NCBI GenBank assembly: GCA_016195215.1
Contig: JACPZY010000168.1
Coordinates: forward strand, 1 to 33,713
Source: Actinomycetota bacterium
GTDB taxonomy: Bacteria > Actinomycetota > Actinomycetes > Nanopelagicales > Nanopelagicaceae
Reading direction: 5' to 3'
DNA: 33,713 bases
Shown: piece by piece, positions 15,818-24,863 of the stretch
How positions within the stretch are numbered: the stretch's first letter is position 1
Layout of the letters: each line of letters opens with the position of its first letter
Notes under the pieces: generated by a model
Database searches by the model: none
Seen by the model: only the letters and a program-made list of their open reading frames with translations
Told to the model about the DNA's origin: nothing
Program-made: the position numbers and the translations under genes

Positions 15818-18800
15818 TAGTACTCCACATTCTGGGATCGGCGACGGATCACGGTGACTTCATCGCGTTGATTTCCGGTTGGTCCTAGATAGTTGAAAGC
15901 AAAGGTGAGCTGCGCATACCCCCCGATGAGGTGAGTTGGTTTTAACATCAGACGGGTGAGCGAATTATGGATTCCACCGCGCTTGCCTGAGGTTTCTGCA
16001 AGAGGGACGTCGACAACACGGTCTTTTGCGTGATACATAAAAACGGTCCCCGTCGGCATTCGGTGGGAAACACATGCTCGTGCGACGACCACTCCGTTCC
16101 GGTTGTACGCCTCAATCCACTCGTTATCCTTGACGCCGATTGTCTGGGCATCTTCAACACTCATCCATATCTCTTGTCCACCTCGCGAGAGGGAAAGCAT
16201 GAAGAGGTTATCTTGGTATTCCGAGTGAATTGACCATTTCGAGTGAGGTGTGAGGTAGCGAACCGTCACTTCTTTCTCGACACCGTCGGCCTGATTGCCA
16301 AAGATCCGGTGCATATTGAGGGGCGGTCGGAAGACTGGAAGTTGTTCGCCCAGTTCGCTCATCCAGTCGTGATCGACAAAGAAATGTTGCCGTCCCGTCA
16401 ATGTATGCCAGGGTTTGAGTCTTTCGACATTGATGGCAAAGGCGGTGTAACGCCGACCACCGTGTTCTGATCCTGACCATTCTGGACTCGTAATAACTGG
16501 AACAGGCCTTGCCTGTGTGTCGGCGAAAGTTATTCGTTTGCCCTCATTATCAAGAGCCAGGTCAGTTAATTTCTGTCCGGTTCGTTTTTCGAGTGCTCTA
16601 AATCCGGCCACAGCAACTCTCCCATTTGTTGTGCCAGAAAGGGCGAGTATTGCTTCGCAAGCATCCATATCCCGAGCAAGCGAAGGTCTGCCAGCGGCAA
16701 CACCGTGAGAAATCACGCCGTTGGTCCGACCCAGAAGTTCAACTTCTTGAAGGACGGTGACAGGGACACCTTTTGTATTCGTTCCGAGTTGGTCGATCAG
16801 TGGTCCAAGGGCTGCCATCTTCTCGCCAATGTGGGTGTAATCCCTTTTAACAACAACCAGCTTGGGCATTGTGGATCCAGGTATCGGCTCTACCTCACCC
16901 TTATGCCAATCAAGTACCACTCCGCCTGGATTTGCCATCGCATCTGGAGTGTCATGCATAAGAGGTACGACGACTAGGTCTTCTCGTTCACCAAGATGCC
17001 CCTTGGCCTGTTCTGAAACTTGGCGGCCAAGCATCTGGAAGATTTCATAATCTGTCTTTGTCTCCCACGGCGGATTGATTGCCGGTGTAAATGCATGGAC
17101 AAATGGATGCATATCTGTGCTGGAGAGATCGTGCTTCTCATACCACGTGGCAGCGGGAAGCAAGATATCTCCAAAGAGACCTGTGCTTGTCATGCGGAAA
17201 TCAATGGAGACGAGGAGATCTAATTTTCCTTCAGGTGCATCTTCAACCCAGTCGACATCTCGTGGACGATTTTCGGGAGCATTCTCCTCTGCCCGAACTG
17301 AGTTACTCGTTCCCAGTAGGTGTTTGAGAAAGTACTCGTTTCCTTTACTTGACGAACCCAAGATGTTGGCACGCCAAACGGTGAGTACGCGAGGCCAGTT
17401 CTCAGGCGCATCTGGATTTTCAATGGCGAATTTAAGATCACCGGATTTGAGTTGATTAACGACGTGAGTTGCGGGTTCGATACCCATGGCACGCGCTTCA
17501 TCAACAAGATCGAGGGAATTTCGATTGAGTGATGGGTACGAAGGCATCCATCCCATCCGAGCAGATTGTGCAAGTACATCAATCGCACTCATATCTTTGA
17601 AGCGACCTTCGCCAAGGGGAGTGGCCAATAATTCTGAGCCCAGTGCGTCGTAGCGCCACTGATCTGTTGAGACGTACCAGAAGGCGGTACCAATCATCTG
17701 GCGCGCAGGACGGGACCAGTCAGCACCGAAAGCTAATTGCGCCCAGCCGGTGACGGGACGACATTTCTCCTGACCAACATAATGCGCCCAACCTCCCCCA
17801 TTGACTCCTTCGCAGCCGGTGAGTGTTACAAGAGCGAGGAATGTGCGATACATCGTGTCGGAGTGGAACCAGTGGTTTGTGCCTGCGCCAAGAAGAATCA
17901 TCGAGCGACCCTCGGAATCCACGGCATTCTGAGCGAATTCGCGAGCAATGCGAATTGCTTGGACGGCAGGAACGCTTGTTATCTCCTCTTGCCAGGCAGG
18001 AGTGTAAGGAGTTAAGTCCTCGTAATCGCTGGGCCATTCACCGGCAAGACCTTCGCGAGCGACTCCATACTGTGCCAGCATCAGGTCATAAACAGTTGTG
18101 ACTTTCTTATCTCCGATTTGGACAGTGGGTACACCTCTACGGAGGACTCCACCACTTTCAGATTCTTTCTGTCCCATATCAAAGCGGGGCATAAGGACTT
18201 CGTCCACTGTCGATCCAGAAGTTCCAAAGACCGTGAGTGATGGATCTACACCTTCAAGATCGAGATTCCATTTGCCCATGGAAGAGTCGTTGTAGCGGTG
18301 TCCAAGTGAGCCATTTGGCACAAAGGTCTCTCCATTACTGGAATCAAGCATGACGGTCTTGAATTTGGCGCCCTCGGATGTGTCACCAAGATCAGAGGCG
18401 ACTAGGAATTTGTCCGGTACATACGAGCCATCTTTCTCCCGAAGAGTAACGAGATAGGGAAGGTCGGTGTATTTCTTCACATAATCTTGGAAGCGAGGAA
18501 TCTGCTTATCAACGAAGAATTCCTTAAGGATGACATGTCCCATAGCCATGCCAAGTGCGCCGTCAGTGCCCGGATGTGGTGCCACCCATTCATCAGCGAA
18601 CTTGGTGTTATCTGCATAATCTGGACTGATCGCGATCACTTTCTGTCCGCGGTAGCGACCTTCCGTCATGAAGTGAGCATCTGGTGTGCGCGTCACTGGA
18701 ACATTGGAGCCCCACATGATGAGGTATGAAGAGTTAAACCAATCTGCCGATTCGGGAACATCGGTCTGATCACCGAAGACTTGCGGTGATGCCACTGGCA

Positions 18801-19500
18801 AATCCGCATACCAGTCGTAGAAGGAGAGCATCGCCCCACCCATCAGTGAGATAAAACGTGCACCTGCTGCATGTGATGCCATAGACATTGCGGGGATCGG
18901 AGAGAAGCCAAAGACGCGGTCAGGTCCGTATTTCTTAATCGTATGTACGTGTGCTGCCGCAATTATCTCTGAAATCTCGCCCCAGTTTGCGCGGACGAGT
19001 CCACCCTTGCCTCGGGCTTGGTGATACCGAGCCCTATGTGCGGGGTTGTCTACAACATCGGCCCAAGCAAGGACGGGATCACGGAGGCGTGACTTGGCCT
19101 CTCGGTACATCTCAAGTAGGACTCCGCGGATATAAGGAAAACGGATTCGAGTGGGCGAATATGTGTACCAGGAGAATGCTGCCCCGCGCGGACATCCGCG
19201 TGGTTCGTACTCTGGTGAATCTGGACCGACGGAGGGATAATCAGTTTGTTGTGTTTCCCATGTAATGATTCCGTCTTTTACATAGACCTTCCACGAACAC
19301 GATCCGGTGCAGTTAACACCGTGTGTTGACCTAACAACTTTGTCATGACTCCAACGATCTCTGTAAAAGATATCTCCAGCACGCCCACCACTTTTGGTAA
19401 TACTGCGAAGGTCTTTCGAGACTTCCCCTCTGGAAAAGAATCTTCCGAGTTTGATAAGAGCGTCTTCAGGATCTGTACGTGGCGCACTCTGTTTCTTCAT
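15817..19500 (-). CDS. narG: Respiratory nitrate reductase alpha subunit (Mo-bisMGD)
   Basis: 1227 aa; STHGVNCTGSCSWKVYVKDGIITWETQQTDYPS, RGCPRGAAFSWYTYSP, YADLPVASPQVFGDQTDVPESADWFNSSYLIMWGSN. Confidence 0.97.
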   Translation of the reverse strand: MKKQSAPRTDPEDALIKLGRFFSRGEVSKDLRSITKSGGRAGDIFYRDRWSHDKVVRSTHGVNCTGSCSWKVYVKDGIITWETQQTDYPSVGPDSPEYEPRGCPRGAAFSWYTYSPTRIRFPYIRGVLLEMYREAKSRLRDPVLAWADVVDNPAHRARYHQARGKGGLVRANWGEISEIIAAAHVHTIKKYGPDRVFGFSPIPAMSMASHAAGARFISLMGGAMLSFYDWYADLPVASPQVFGDQTDVPESADWFNSSYLIMWGSNVPVTRTPDAHFMTEGRYRGQKVIAISPDYADNTKFADEWVAPHPGTDGALGMAMGHVILKEFFVDKQIPRFQDYVKKYTDLPYLVTLREKDGSYVPDKFLVASDLGDTSEGAKFKTVMLDSSNGETFVPNGSLGHRYNDSSMGKWNLDLEGVDPSLTVFGTSGSTVDEVLMPRFDMGQKESESGGVLRRGVPTVQIGDKKVTTVYDLMLAQYGVAREGLAGEWPSDYEDLTPYTPAWQEEITSVPAVQAIRIAREFAQNAVDSEGRSMILLGAGTNHWFHSDTMYRTFLALVTLTGCEGVNGGGWAHYVGQEKCRPVTGWAQLAFGADWSRPARQMIGTAFWYVSTDQWRYDALGSELLATPLGEGRFKDMSAIDVLAQSARMGWMPSYPSLNRNSLDLVDEARAMGIEPATHVVNQLKSGDLKFAIENPDAPENWPRVLTVWRANILGSSSKGNEYFLKHLLGTSNSVRAEENAPENRPRDVDWVEDAPEGKLDLLVSIDFRMTSTGLFGDILLPAATWYEKHDLSSTDMHPFVHAFTPAINPPWETKTDYEIFQMLGRQVSEQAKGHLGEREDLVVVPLMHDTPDAMANPGGVVLDWHKGEVEPIPGSTMPKLVVVKRDYTHIGEKMAALGPLIDQLGTNTKGVPVTVLQEVELLGRTNGVISHGVAAGRPSLARDMDACEAILALSGTTNGRVAVAGFRALEKRTGQKLTDLALDNEGKRITFADTQARPVPVITSPEWSGSEHGGRRYTAFAINVERLKPWHTLTGRQHFFVDHDWMSELGEQLPVFRPPLNMHRIFGNQADGVEKEVTVRYLTPHSKWSIHSEYQDNLFMLSLSRGGQEIWMSVEDAQTIGVKDNEWIEAYNRNGVVVARACVSHRMPTGTVFMYHAKDRVVDVPLAETSGKRGGIHNSLTRLMLKPTHLIGGYAQLTFAFNYLGPTGNQRDEVTVIRRRSQNVEY

Positions 19501-19616
19501 GCCTCAATTGTGACCTTGACCTCTTTCGAAATAAATAGGTACAAAGACCCTACTTGCCACGTACTGCGGGGGAGCAGAGTTCTCCCTAGGAGAGTTCCCA
19601 ATAAACAGGAGGATCT

Positions 19617-20945
19617 ATGTCCAAGGGAGCCAAAGGCTCTACGCGAGTACTTTCACTTTCCACCTTTGCGTTTACCCTGATGTTCGCCGTCTGGTTGATG
19701 TTTGGCGTCCTAGGAATCCCTATTCAGAAGGAATTCGGACTGAGCGATTCGCAGTTGGCCTGGCTCTCGTCGGTTGCAATTCTCAACGGATCCATCTGGC
19801 GCCTCTTCCTTGGAGTACTCACCGATCGTATCGGGGGCAAGAGGGTGACCATTGTCATGCTCCTTGTGACATCAATTCCCGCTTACCTACTTGCGCATAT
19901 GACATTGAACTACAACTGGCTGCTCACTTTGGCATTTCTCGTTGGCTTTGCCGGGAATCTATTTAGCGTTGGAATTGCTTGGAACTCGCATTGGTTCGAA
20001 CGGGAACGTCAAGGATTCGCGCTTGGAGTATTTGGAGCTGGAAATATTGGGGCTTCGGCAACCAAATTCATCGGTCCTGTAGTCATTGCGAGCACAGTAG
20101 GTGGTTCGTACTTTGGGGGAATTATTCCCGGTGGATGGCGATTTGTACCAGCTCTGTATTCGGTCTTGTTGATCTTTACCGCAGTTGCGATATTACTTTT
20201 TACACCAGCAGACTCGGTGAAAATTCAAGCGGCGCGACCATTGAAGGATATGTTTAAACCACTCAAATATATTCAAGTCTGGCGTTTCAGCCTCTACTAC
20301 GTTGTGATGTTTGGGGCTTATGTAGCCCTTGCATCGTGGATGCCAAAATACTTTGTCTCTGTATATAAATTAGATTTACGTGATGCTGCGCTGCTTACAG
20401 CTCTCTTCATCTTCCCTGCTTCACTCCTTCGCCCCTTCGGAGGCCACCTCTCAGATAAGATGGGCGCAAGGCGTCTGATGTACGCATCTTTCGGAACGAT
20501 GCTAGTGGCTCTCCTCCTCCTCGCCGCGCCATTTGGGCATATTGTTCTTGAAACGCAGAGTGGTCTCAAGAGGGTTCTTCCCTACTCTCTCGGAGTTTTT
20601 CCATTCACGGTTTTACTTTTTATTGTCGGATGTTCGATGGGCATCGGCAAAGCCGCTGTCTACAAACATATTCCGGAGTACTTCCCCAAAGATGTTGGCG
20701 CGGTGGGAGGTCTCGTGGGAACCCTGGGAGCATTGGGAGGTTTTCTTCTCCCGCCACTTTTCGTTTCAGTACGCGAGTGGACCGGCATTCCTCAATCGAC
20801 ATTTATCGTGCTCTTCATTCTTACCCTCGTCGCAAGCGTTTGGATGCATCTGACAATCGTCAGATTGATGTACCGCGCCACTCCACAGCTTGAACATCGA
20901 ATTGATACCGCAGCCCAGGAATTACTAGAGAAAGTTGGAAACTAA
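19617..20945 (+). CDS. narK: NarK-type nitrate/nitrite MFS transporter (copy 1)
   Basis: 12-TM MFS; FAVWLMFGVLGIPIQKEFGLSDSQ, LFLGVLTDRIGGKRV, GFAGNLFSVGIAWNSHWF. Confidence 0.92.
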   Translation: MSKGAKGSTRVLSLSTFAFTLMFAVWLMFGVLGIPIQKEFGLSDSQLAWLSSVAILNGSIWRLFLGVLTDRIGGKRVTIVMLLVTSIPAYLLAHMTLNYNWLLTLAFLVGFAGNLFSVGIAWNSHWFERERQGFALGVFGAGNIGASATKFIGPVVIASTVGGSYFGGIIPGGWRFVPALYSVLLIFTAVAILLFTPADSVKIQAARPLKDMFKPLKYIQVWRFSLYYVVMFGAYVALASWMPKYFVSVYKLDLRDAALLTALFIFPASLLRPFGGHLSDKMGARRLMYASFGTMLVALLLLAAPFGHIVLETQSGLKRVLPYSLGVFPFTVLLFIVGCSMGIGKAAVYKHIPEYFPKDVGAVGGLVGTLGALGGFLLPPLFVSVREWTGIPQSTFIVLFILTLVASVWMHLTIVRLMYRATPQLEHRIDTAAQELLEKVGN

Positions 20946-20946
20946 G

Positions 20947-22284
20947 ATGGCCAGTAGCGCATCAAAAGCAAAAAGCGGAAGTGAGTGGCTTGAGAACTGG
21001 GATCCGAATGATGAGAGCAAGTGGGATTCCAAGATCGCTTGGAGAACTCTCTGGGTGAGCACGTACGCACTCACCCTCGGCTTCATAAGTTGGTACCTGG
21101 TCTCGGCGTTGGCTCCGAAACTCAATAATCTCGGTTTTGATCTCAGTAAAAAAGAACTGTATTGGCTTGCTGCTATGCCTGGGCTTGCCGGTGGTGGACT
21201 TCGTCTTCTCTGGATGTTCATGCCGCCAATTCTTGGTACTCGACGCCTTGTTACTTATTCCACGGCGCTCCTCGTAATGCCTCTCTTGGGCTGGTCCTTT
21301 GCGGTGCGCAATCCAGAGACCCCGTACATCGGACTTCTCGCCCTCGCATTTCTTGCAGGTCTAGGTGGTGGAGTCTTCTCTGGATTCATGCCGAGCACGT
21401 CATATTTCTTTCCGAAATCAAAGCAAGGTATGGCACTTGGTATCCAAGCTGGCGTCGGAAACTTCGGTGTCAGCATTGTGCAGTTCGTGACTCCAATTAT
21501 TGTTGGATCGGCGATGTTCGGTGCCACCTTTGGTGCGCCTCAGCACTTTGTGAATAAAGCTAAAGGAATTGATAAATCTGCCTGGTATCAGAACGCAGGA
21601 CTTTTATGGGTTCCATTTGTAGTTGTGGCTGTTATTCTGGCTTGGACCCTCCTTAAGAGCGTTCCTGTAACTTCGCGGGGAGTCAAAGAGCAATTTGATA
21701 TTTTTAGCAATAAGCACACGTGGTTGATGACTCTTCTTTACGTGATGACCTTCGGGACATTCTCTGGCCTTGCCGCTCAATTTGGATTGCTGACGAAGAA
21801 TCTTTTTGGTGATTTCGCGAATGCGCCTGATCCTGTGAAGTACGCTTTTTACGGTCCACTCATCGCTTCTGCCGCACGAGTTCTCACCGGTCCAATCGCT
21901 GATCGAACGGGTGGCGGAATCCTTACTGTATTTTCCGGCGTGGGAATTGCCGGATCTTCGATCTTCACGGCCTTCCAACTGTCACCTCAGAGCAGCGATG
22001 ACTTTATGAAGTTCTTCTGGGGAATGATTACCATCTTCTTCTTTGCTGGAGTTGGAAATGCAAGCACGTTTAAACAGATGCCTATGATTTTCCAACCTCG
22101 ACAAGCAGGAGGAGTTATAGGGTGGACCGCGGCTATAGCGGCGTTTGGTCCATTCATTTTTGGAATCCTGCTTTCGGAAGTTGCTCCTAAATCGTTCTTC
22201 CTCGGTGTCTCATTGTTCGCCCTCGGCTGCACCTTTGTTGCCTGGTGGTACTACACCCGTCGTGGTGCAGAAAAACCCTGTTAA
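20947..22284 (+). CDS. narK: NarK-type nitrate/nitrite MFS transporter (copy 2)
   Basis: FISWYLVSALAPKLNNLGFDLSKKELYWLAAMPGLAGGGLRLLWMF, LAGLGGGVFSGFMPSTSYFFPKSKQGMALGIQAGVGNFG; ATG at 20947 preferred over the listed 20935. Confidence 0.92.
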   Translation: MASSASKAKSGSEWLENWDPNDESKWDSKIAWRTLWVSTYALTLGFISWYLVSALAPKLNNLGFDLSKKELYWLAAMPGLAGGGLRLLWMFMPPILGTRRLVTYSTALLVMPLLGWSFAVRNPETPYIGLLALAFLAGLGGGVFSGFMPSTSYFFPKSKQGMALGIQAGVGNFGVSIVQFVTPIIVGSAMFGATFGAPQHFVNKAKGIDKSAWYQNAGLLWVPFVVVAVILAWTLLKSVPVTSRGVKEQFDIFSNKHTWLMTLLYVMTFGTFSGLAAQFGLLTKNLFGDFANAPDPVKYAFYGPLIASAARVLTGPIADRTGGGILTVFSGVGIAGSSIFTAFQLSPQSSDDFMKFFWGMITIFFFAGVGNASTFKQMPMIFQPRQAGGVIGWTAAIAAFGPFIFGILLSEVAPKSFFLGVSLFALGCTFVAWWYYTRRGAEKPC

Positions 22285-22299
22285 TTCGCCATTGACGCC

Positions 22300-23424
22300 A
22301 TGATTGGGCAGAATTCCGACATGGCGTCGAACCGTTTGGGAGCCCTCTCCGAAGCGGTCATCGACATTGCAAAGGGAGAGGATCTCAAGGCATCACTGCG
22401 TCGCTTAGTTGAAAATGCGGTGGCACTCTCTGGGGCAACATATGGCGCATTAGGTGCCCTGGGTGCCGATGGGAGCCTTGAAGAGTTCACCTATGTTGGG
22501 TTGAGCGAAGAGACTGCCGATGAGATCGCCTCTTTTCCTGAAGGCAAGGGCTTACTCGGTCACTTGCTGACCCATCCTGTACCACTGCGTGTTAACCCTA
22601 TTAAGTCGCATCCAGCTTCTATTGGATTTCCAGCTGGCCATCCCTCAATGATTTCATTTCTTGGAGTGCCAATCCGTATCCGTGATGAGATTTATGGGAG
22701 CCTCTATTTAACAGAGAAGCGCGGGGGAGAGGATTTCACTGAGGAAGACGAACAACTCGTGAGTGCACTTGCTTCCGCAGCGGGCGTTGCCATTGATAAT
22801 GCACGTGGTTTGGAGGCACAGCATCGAGTCATCGTTCTGGCCGAACGCGAACGTATCGCCCGCGATCTTCACGATCTGGTGATTCAGCGCCTTTTTGCCA
22901 CAGGGCTCTCACTTCACGCAATCACAAAAGACCCAGATCTTCCCGAGCAAGACCTCGCCCGAGTCCGCGAAGTGATCGATAATCTTGATTCAACAGTCCA
23001 ACAGATTCGCAATTCAGTCTTCGCGCTCCAAGACCAAAATGACAGTCACGGGCTTCGGGCGCGCGTTCAGAGCGAGATTGATTCTTTGCGAAGCAGTTCT
23101 GACATGAACATAATCTGCGAATTTAATGGACCGATCGATACTGTCATTGATGGCGAACTTGCCGAGAATGTCTTTGCTGTTTTGCGAGAGCTTCTGGCAA
23201 ATGCGATCAGGCACTCTAAGGCCCACCTAGTCGAGGTACAAGTCAGTGCGCTCAAAACGCGTTGCGAAGTGCGAATAGTCGACGACGGGGTTGGGATGGA
23301 GGAGGACGTGCACCGGAGTGGTCTTCTCAATTTAGCTAAGCGGGCAGAGGATTTCGGTGGATCCTTTGAGATTTATAAGCGTCCAAGCGGTGGAACTCGG
23401 GCTATCTGGAGTGCAAAACTTTAA
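22300..23424 (+). CDS. GAF-domain sensor histidine kinase (HisKA_3, DevS/DosS-like)
   Basis: SHPASIGFPAGHPSMISFLGVPIRIRDEIYGSLYLTEK (GAF), ERERIARDLHDLVIQRLFATGLSL (HisKA_3), ELLANAIRHSKA, IVDDGVGM. Start could be ATG 22321. Confidence 0.93.
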   Translation: MIGQNSDMASNRLGALSEAVIDIAKGEDLKASLRRLVENAVALSGATYGALGALGADGSLEEFTYVGLSEETADEIASFPEGKGLLGHLLTHPVPLRVNPIKSHPASIGFPAGHPSMISFLGVPIRIRDEIYGSLYLTEKRGGEDFTEEDEQLVSALASAAGVAIDNARGLEAQHRVIVLAERERIARDLHDLVIQRLFATGLSLHAITKDPDLPEQDLARVREVIDNLDSTVQQIRNSVFALQDQNDSHGLRARVQSEIDSLRSSSDMNIICEFNGPIDTVIDGELAENVFAVLRELLANAIRHSKAHLVEVQVSALKTRCEVRIVDDGVGMEEDVHRSGLLNLAKRAEDFGGSFEIYKRPSGGTRAIWSAKL

Positions 23425-24062
23425 GGGCGGTTGAGACCGAGTCTGACTGCGAGAGCGGCCGCTTGCGTTCGTCTTTCAAGTCCTAACTTGGAGAGCAGTG
23501 ATGAGACGTAGTTTTTGACTGTTTTCTCCGCCAGGAACATTGAATTTGCTATCTGGCGATTGGTGAATCCTTCTCCAATAAATTCAAGAACTCTCCGCTC
23601 TTGATCCGTTAGGTTTTCGACTCCGCCTGCAGGATTGCTTGACTCACGAAGTCGACTACGGAGTTTGGTTGTTGTCGCAGTATCCAGAAGCGATTCTCCA
23701 TTTGCGATGCGACGGATGGCATCGAGTAGATCAAGGTTCTTAATATCTTTGATCACGAATCCGCTGGCACCGCCCATTACTGCACCCAGAAGTGCTTCAT
23801 CATCCGAGAACGAGGTGAGCATGAGGACGCGCGTGCTGGGATAGAGAGAGCGAATCTCGCGGCAGAGTTCGATTCCGTTTCCATCTGGCAGACGGACATC
23901 GAGGACTGCCACGTCAGGTAGATCTTTGATGATTTCCTCTAGCGCAGTGGCAACAGTCCCCGCTTGGCCAACGACATCAAGGTCACCCTCTGCGTCAATG
24001 AGATCAATTAATCCCCGGCGGACTAGTTCGTGATCATCTACGACAAAGACCTTGATGGTCAA
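23421..24062 (-). CDS. NarL/FixJ-family (LuxR HTH) response regulator
   Basis: IKVFVVDDHELVRRGLIDLID, VAVLDVRLPDGNGIELCREIR, LTDQERRVLEFIGEGFTNRQIANSMFLAEKTVKNYVSSLLSKLGL; TTG start at 24062 with GGAGG upstream. Confidence 0.94.
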   Translation of the reverse strand: MTIKVFVVDDHELVRRGLIDLIDAEGDLDVVGQAGTVATALEEIIKDLPDVAVLDVRLPDGNGIELCREIRSLYPSTRVLMLTSFSDDEALLGAVMGGASGFVIKDIKNLDLLDAIRRIANGESLLDTATTTKLRSRLRESSNPAGGVENLTDQERRVLEFIGEGFTNRQIANSMFLAEKTVKNYVSSLLSKLGLERRTQAAALAVRLGLNRP

Positions 24063-24087
24063 AGGAGTTACCTCCAAGAAATTACAG

Positions 24088-24804
24088 TTAGACGTTGGCG
24101 ATATGTTCAGAGAGTCTAGCCGCGGTCGCGGCGACAACTGCCGCATGTAATCGCCCTGGCTGTCTTCCCAATCGCTCGATTGGACCGCTAATACTGACGG
24201 CGGCAATCACTTTGCCATTTGGACCGCGGACCGGTGCCGAGACAGATGCGACGCCAGCTTCTCGTTCGCCCATACTCTGCGCCCAACCGCGTCGTCGAAC
24301 TGCTGCTAACTGCGCCGCGGTGAATCGTGCATTGGTAAGTCCGCGGTGGATACGATCAGAGTCTTCCCACGCCAGAAGTACTTGCGCGGCAGATCCCGCT
24401 TGCATTGTTAACGCGGCGCCAATCGGGACTGAATCGCGAAGACCAGAGAGTCGCTCTGCAACTGCAACACAGATTCGCAGGTCACCTTGGCGTCGATATA
24501 ACTGCGCACTCTCTCCGGTTGCGTCTCGCAGAGAAGTAAGTGCCGGGGCAGCAGCGGCAAGGAGGCGATCCTCACCTGCAGCGGCGGCGAGTTCGCCCGA
24601 TCGAGGCCCGAGCACAAAGCGACCACTCAAGTCGCGGGCGACAAGACGGTGAAATTCAAGTGCGACTGCCAGGCGGTGTGCAGTGGGACGGGCGATGCCG
24701 GTTGCCGCTACCAGTTCGGCCAGGGAATGTGGTCCCGATTCCAAAGTAGTAAGGATGGCTACGGCTTTATCTAATACGCCAACTCCGCTATTCTTTCTGT
24801 CCAC
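24088..24804 (-). CDS. IclR-family transcriptional regulator (NdgR-like position next to leuCD)
   Basis: VLDKAVAILTTLESGPHSLAELVAATGIARPTAHRLAVALEFHRLV HTH, IclR effector domain; divergent from leuC. Confidence 0.93.
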   Translation of the reverse strand: MDRKNSGVGVLDKAVAILTTLESGPHSLAELVAATGIARPTAHRLAVALEFHRLVARDLSGRFVLGPRSGELAAAAGEDRLLAAAAPALTSLRDATGESAQLYRRQGDLRICVAVAERLSGLRDSVPIGAALTMQAGSAAQVLLAWEDSDRIHRGLTNARFTAAQLAAVRRRGWAQSMGEREAGVASVSAPVRGPNGKVIAAVSISGPIERLGRQPGRLHAAVVAATAARLSEHIANV

Positions 24805-24817
24805 GATGCAATATTAA

Positions 24818-24836
24818 CATCTCAACGTATGAGATG
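24818..24836. promoter_or_regulatory. Inverted repeat CATCTCA-n5-TGAGATG in iclR-leuC intergenic region
   Basis: Perfect 7-bp arms between the divergent regulator and leuC. Confidence 0.6.
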
Positions 24837-24863
24837 ACAAGTGGGCAGGGGAAGGAGTATTAA

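Noticed and set aside
24095-24652. 185-aa + strand ORF over the IclR regulator
   Set aside because: Arg/Ala/Ser/Pro-rich shadow of a clear IclR-family gene on the other strand.
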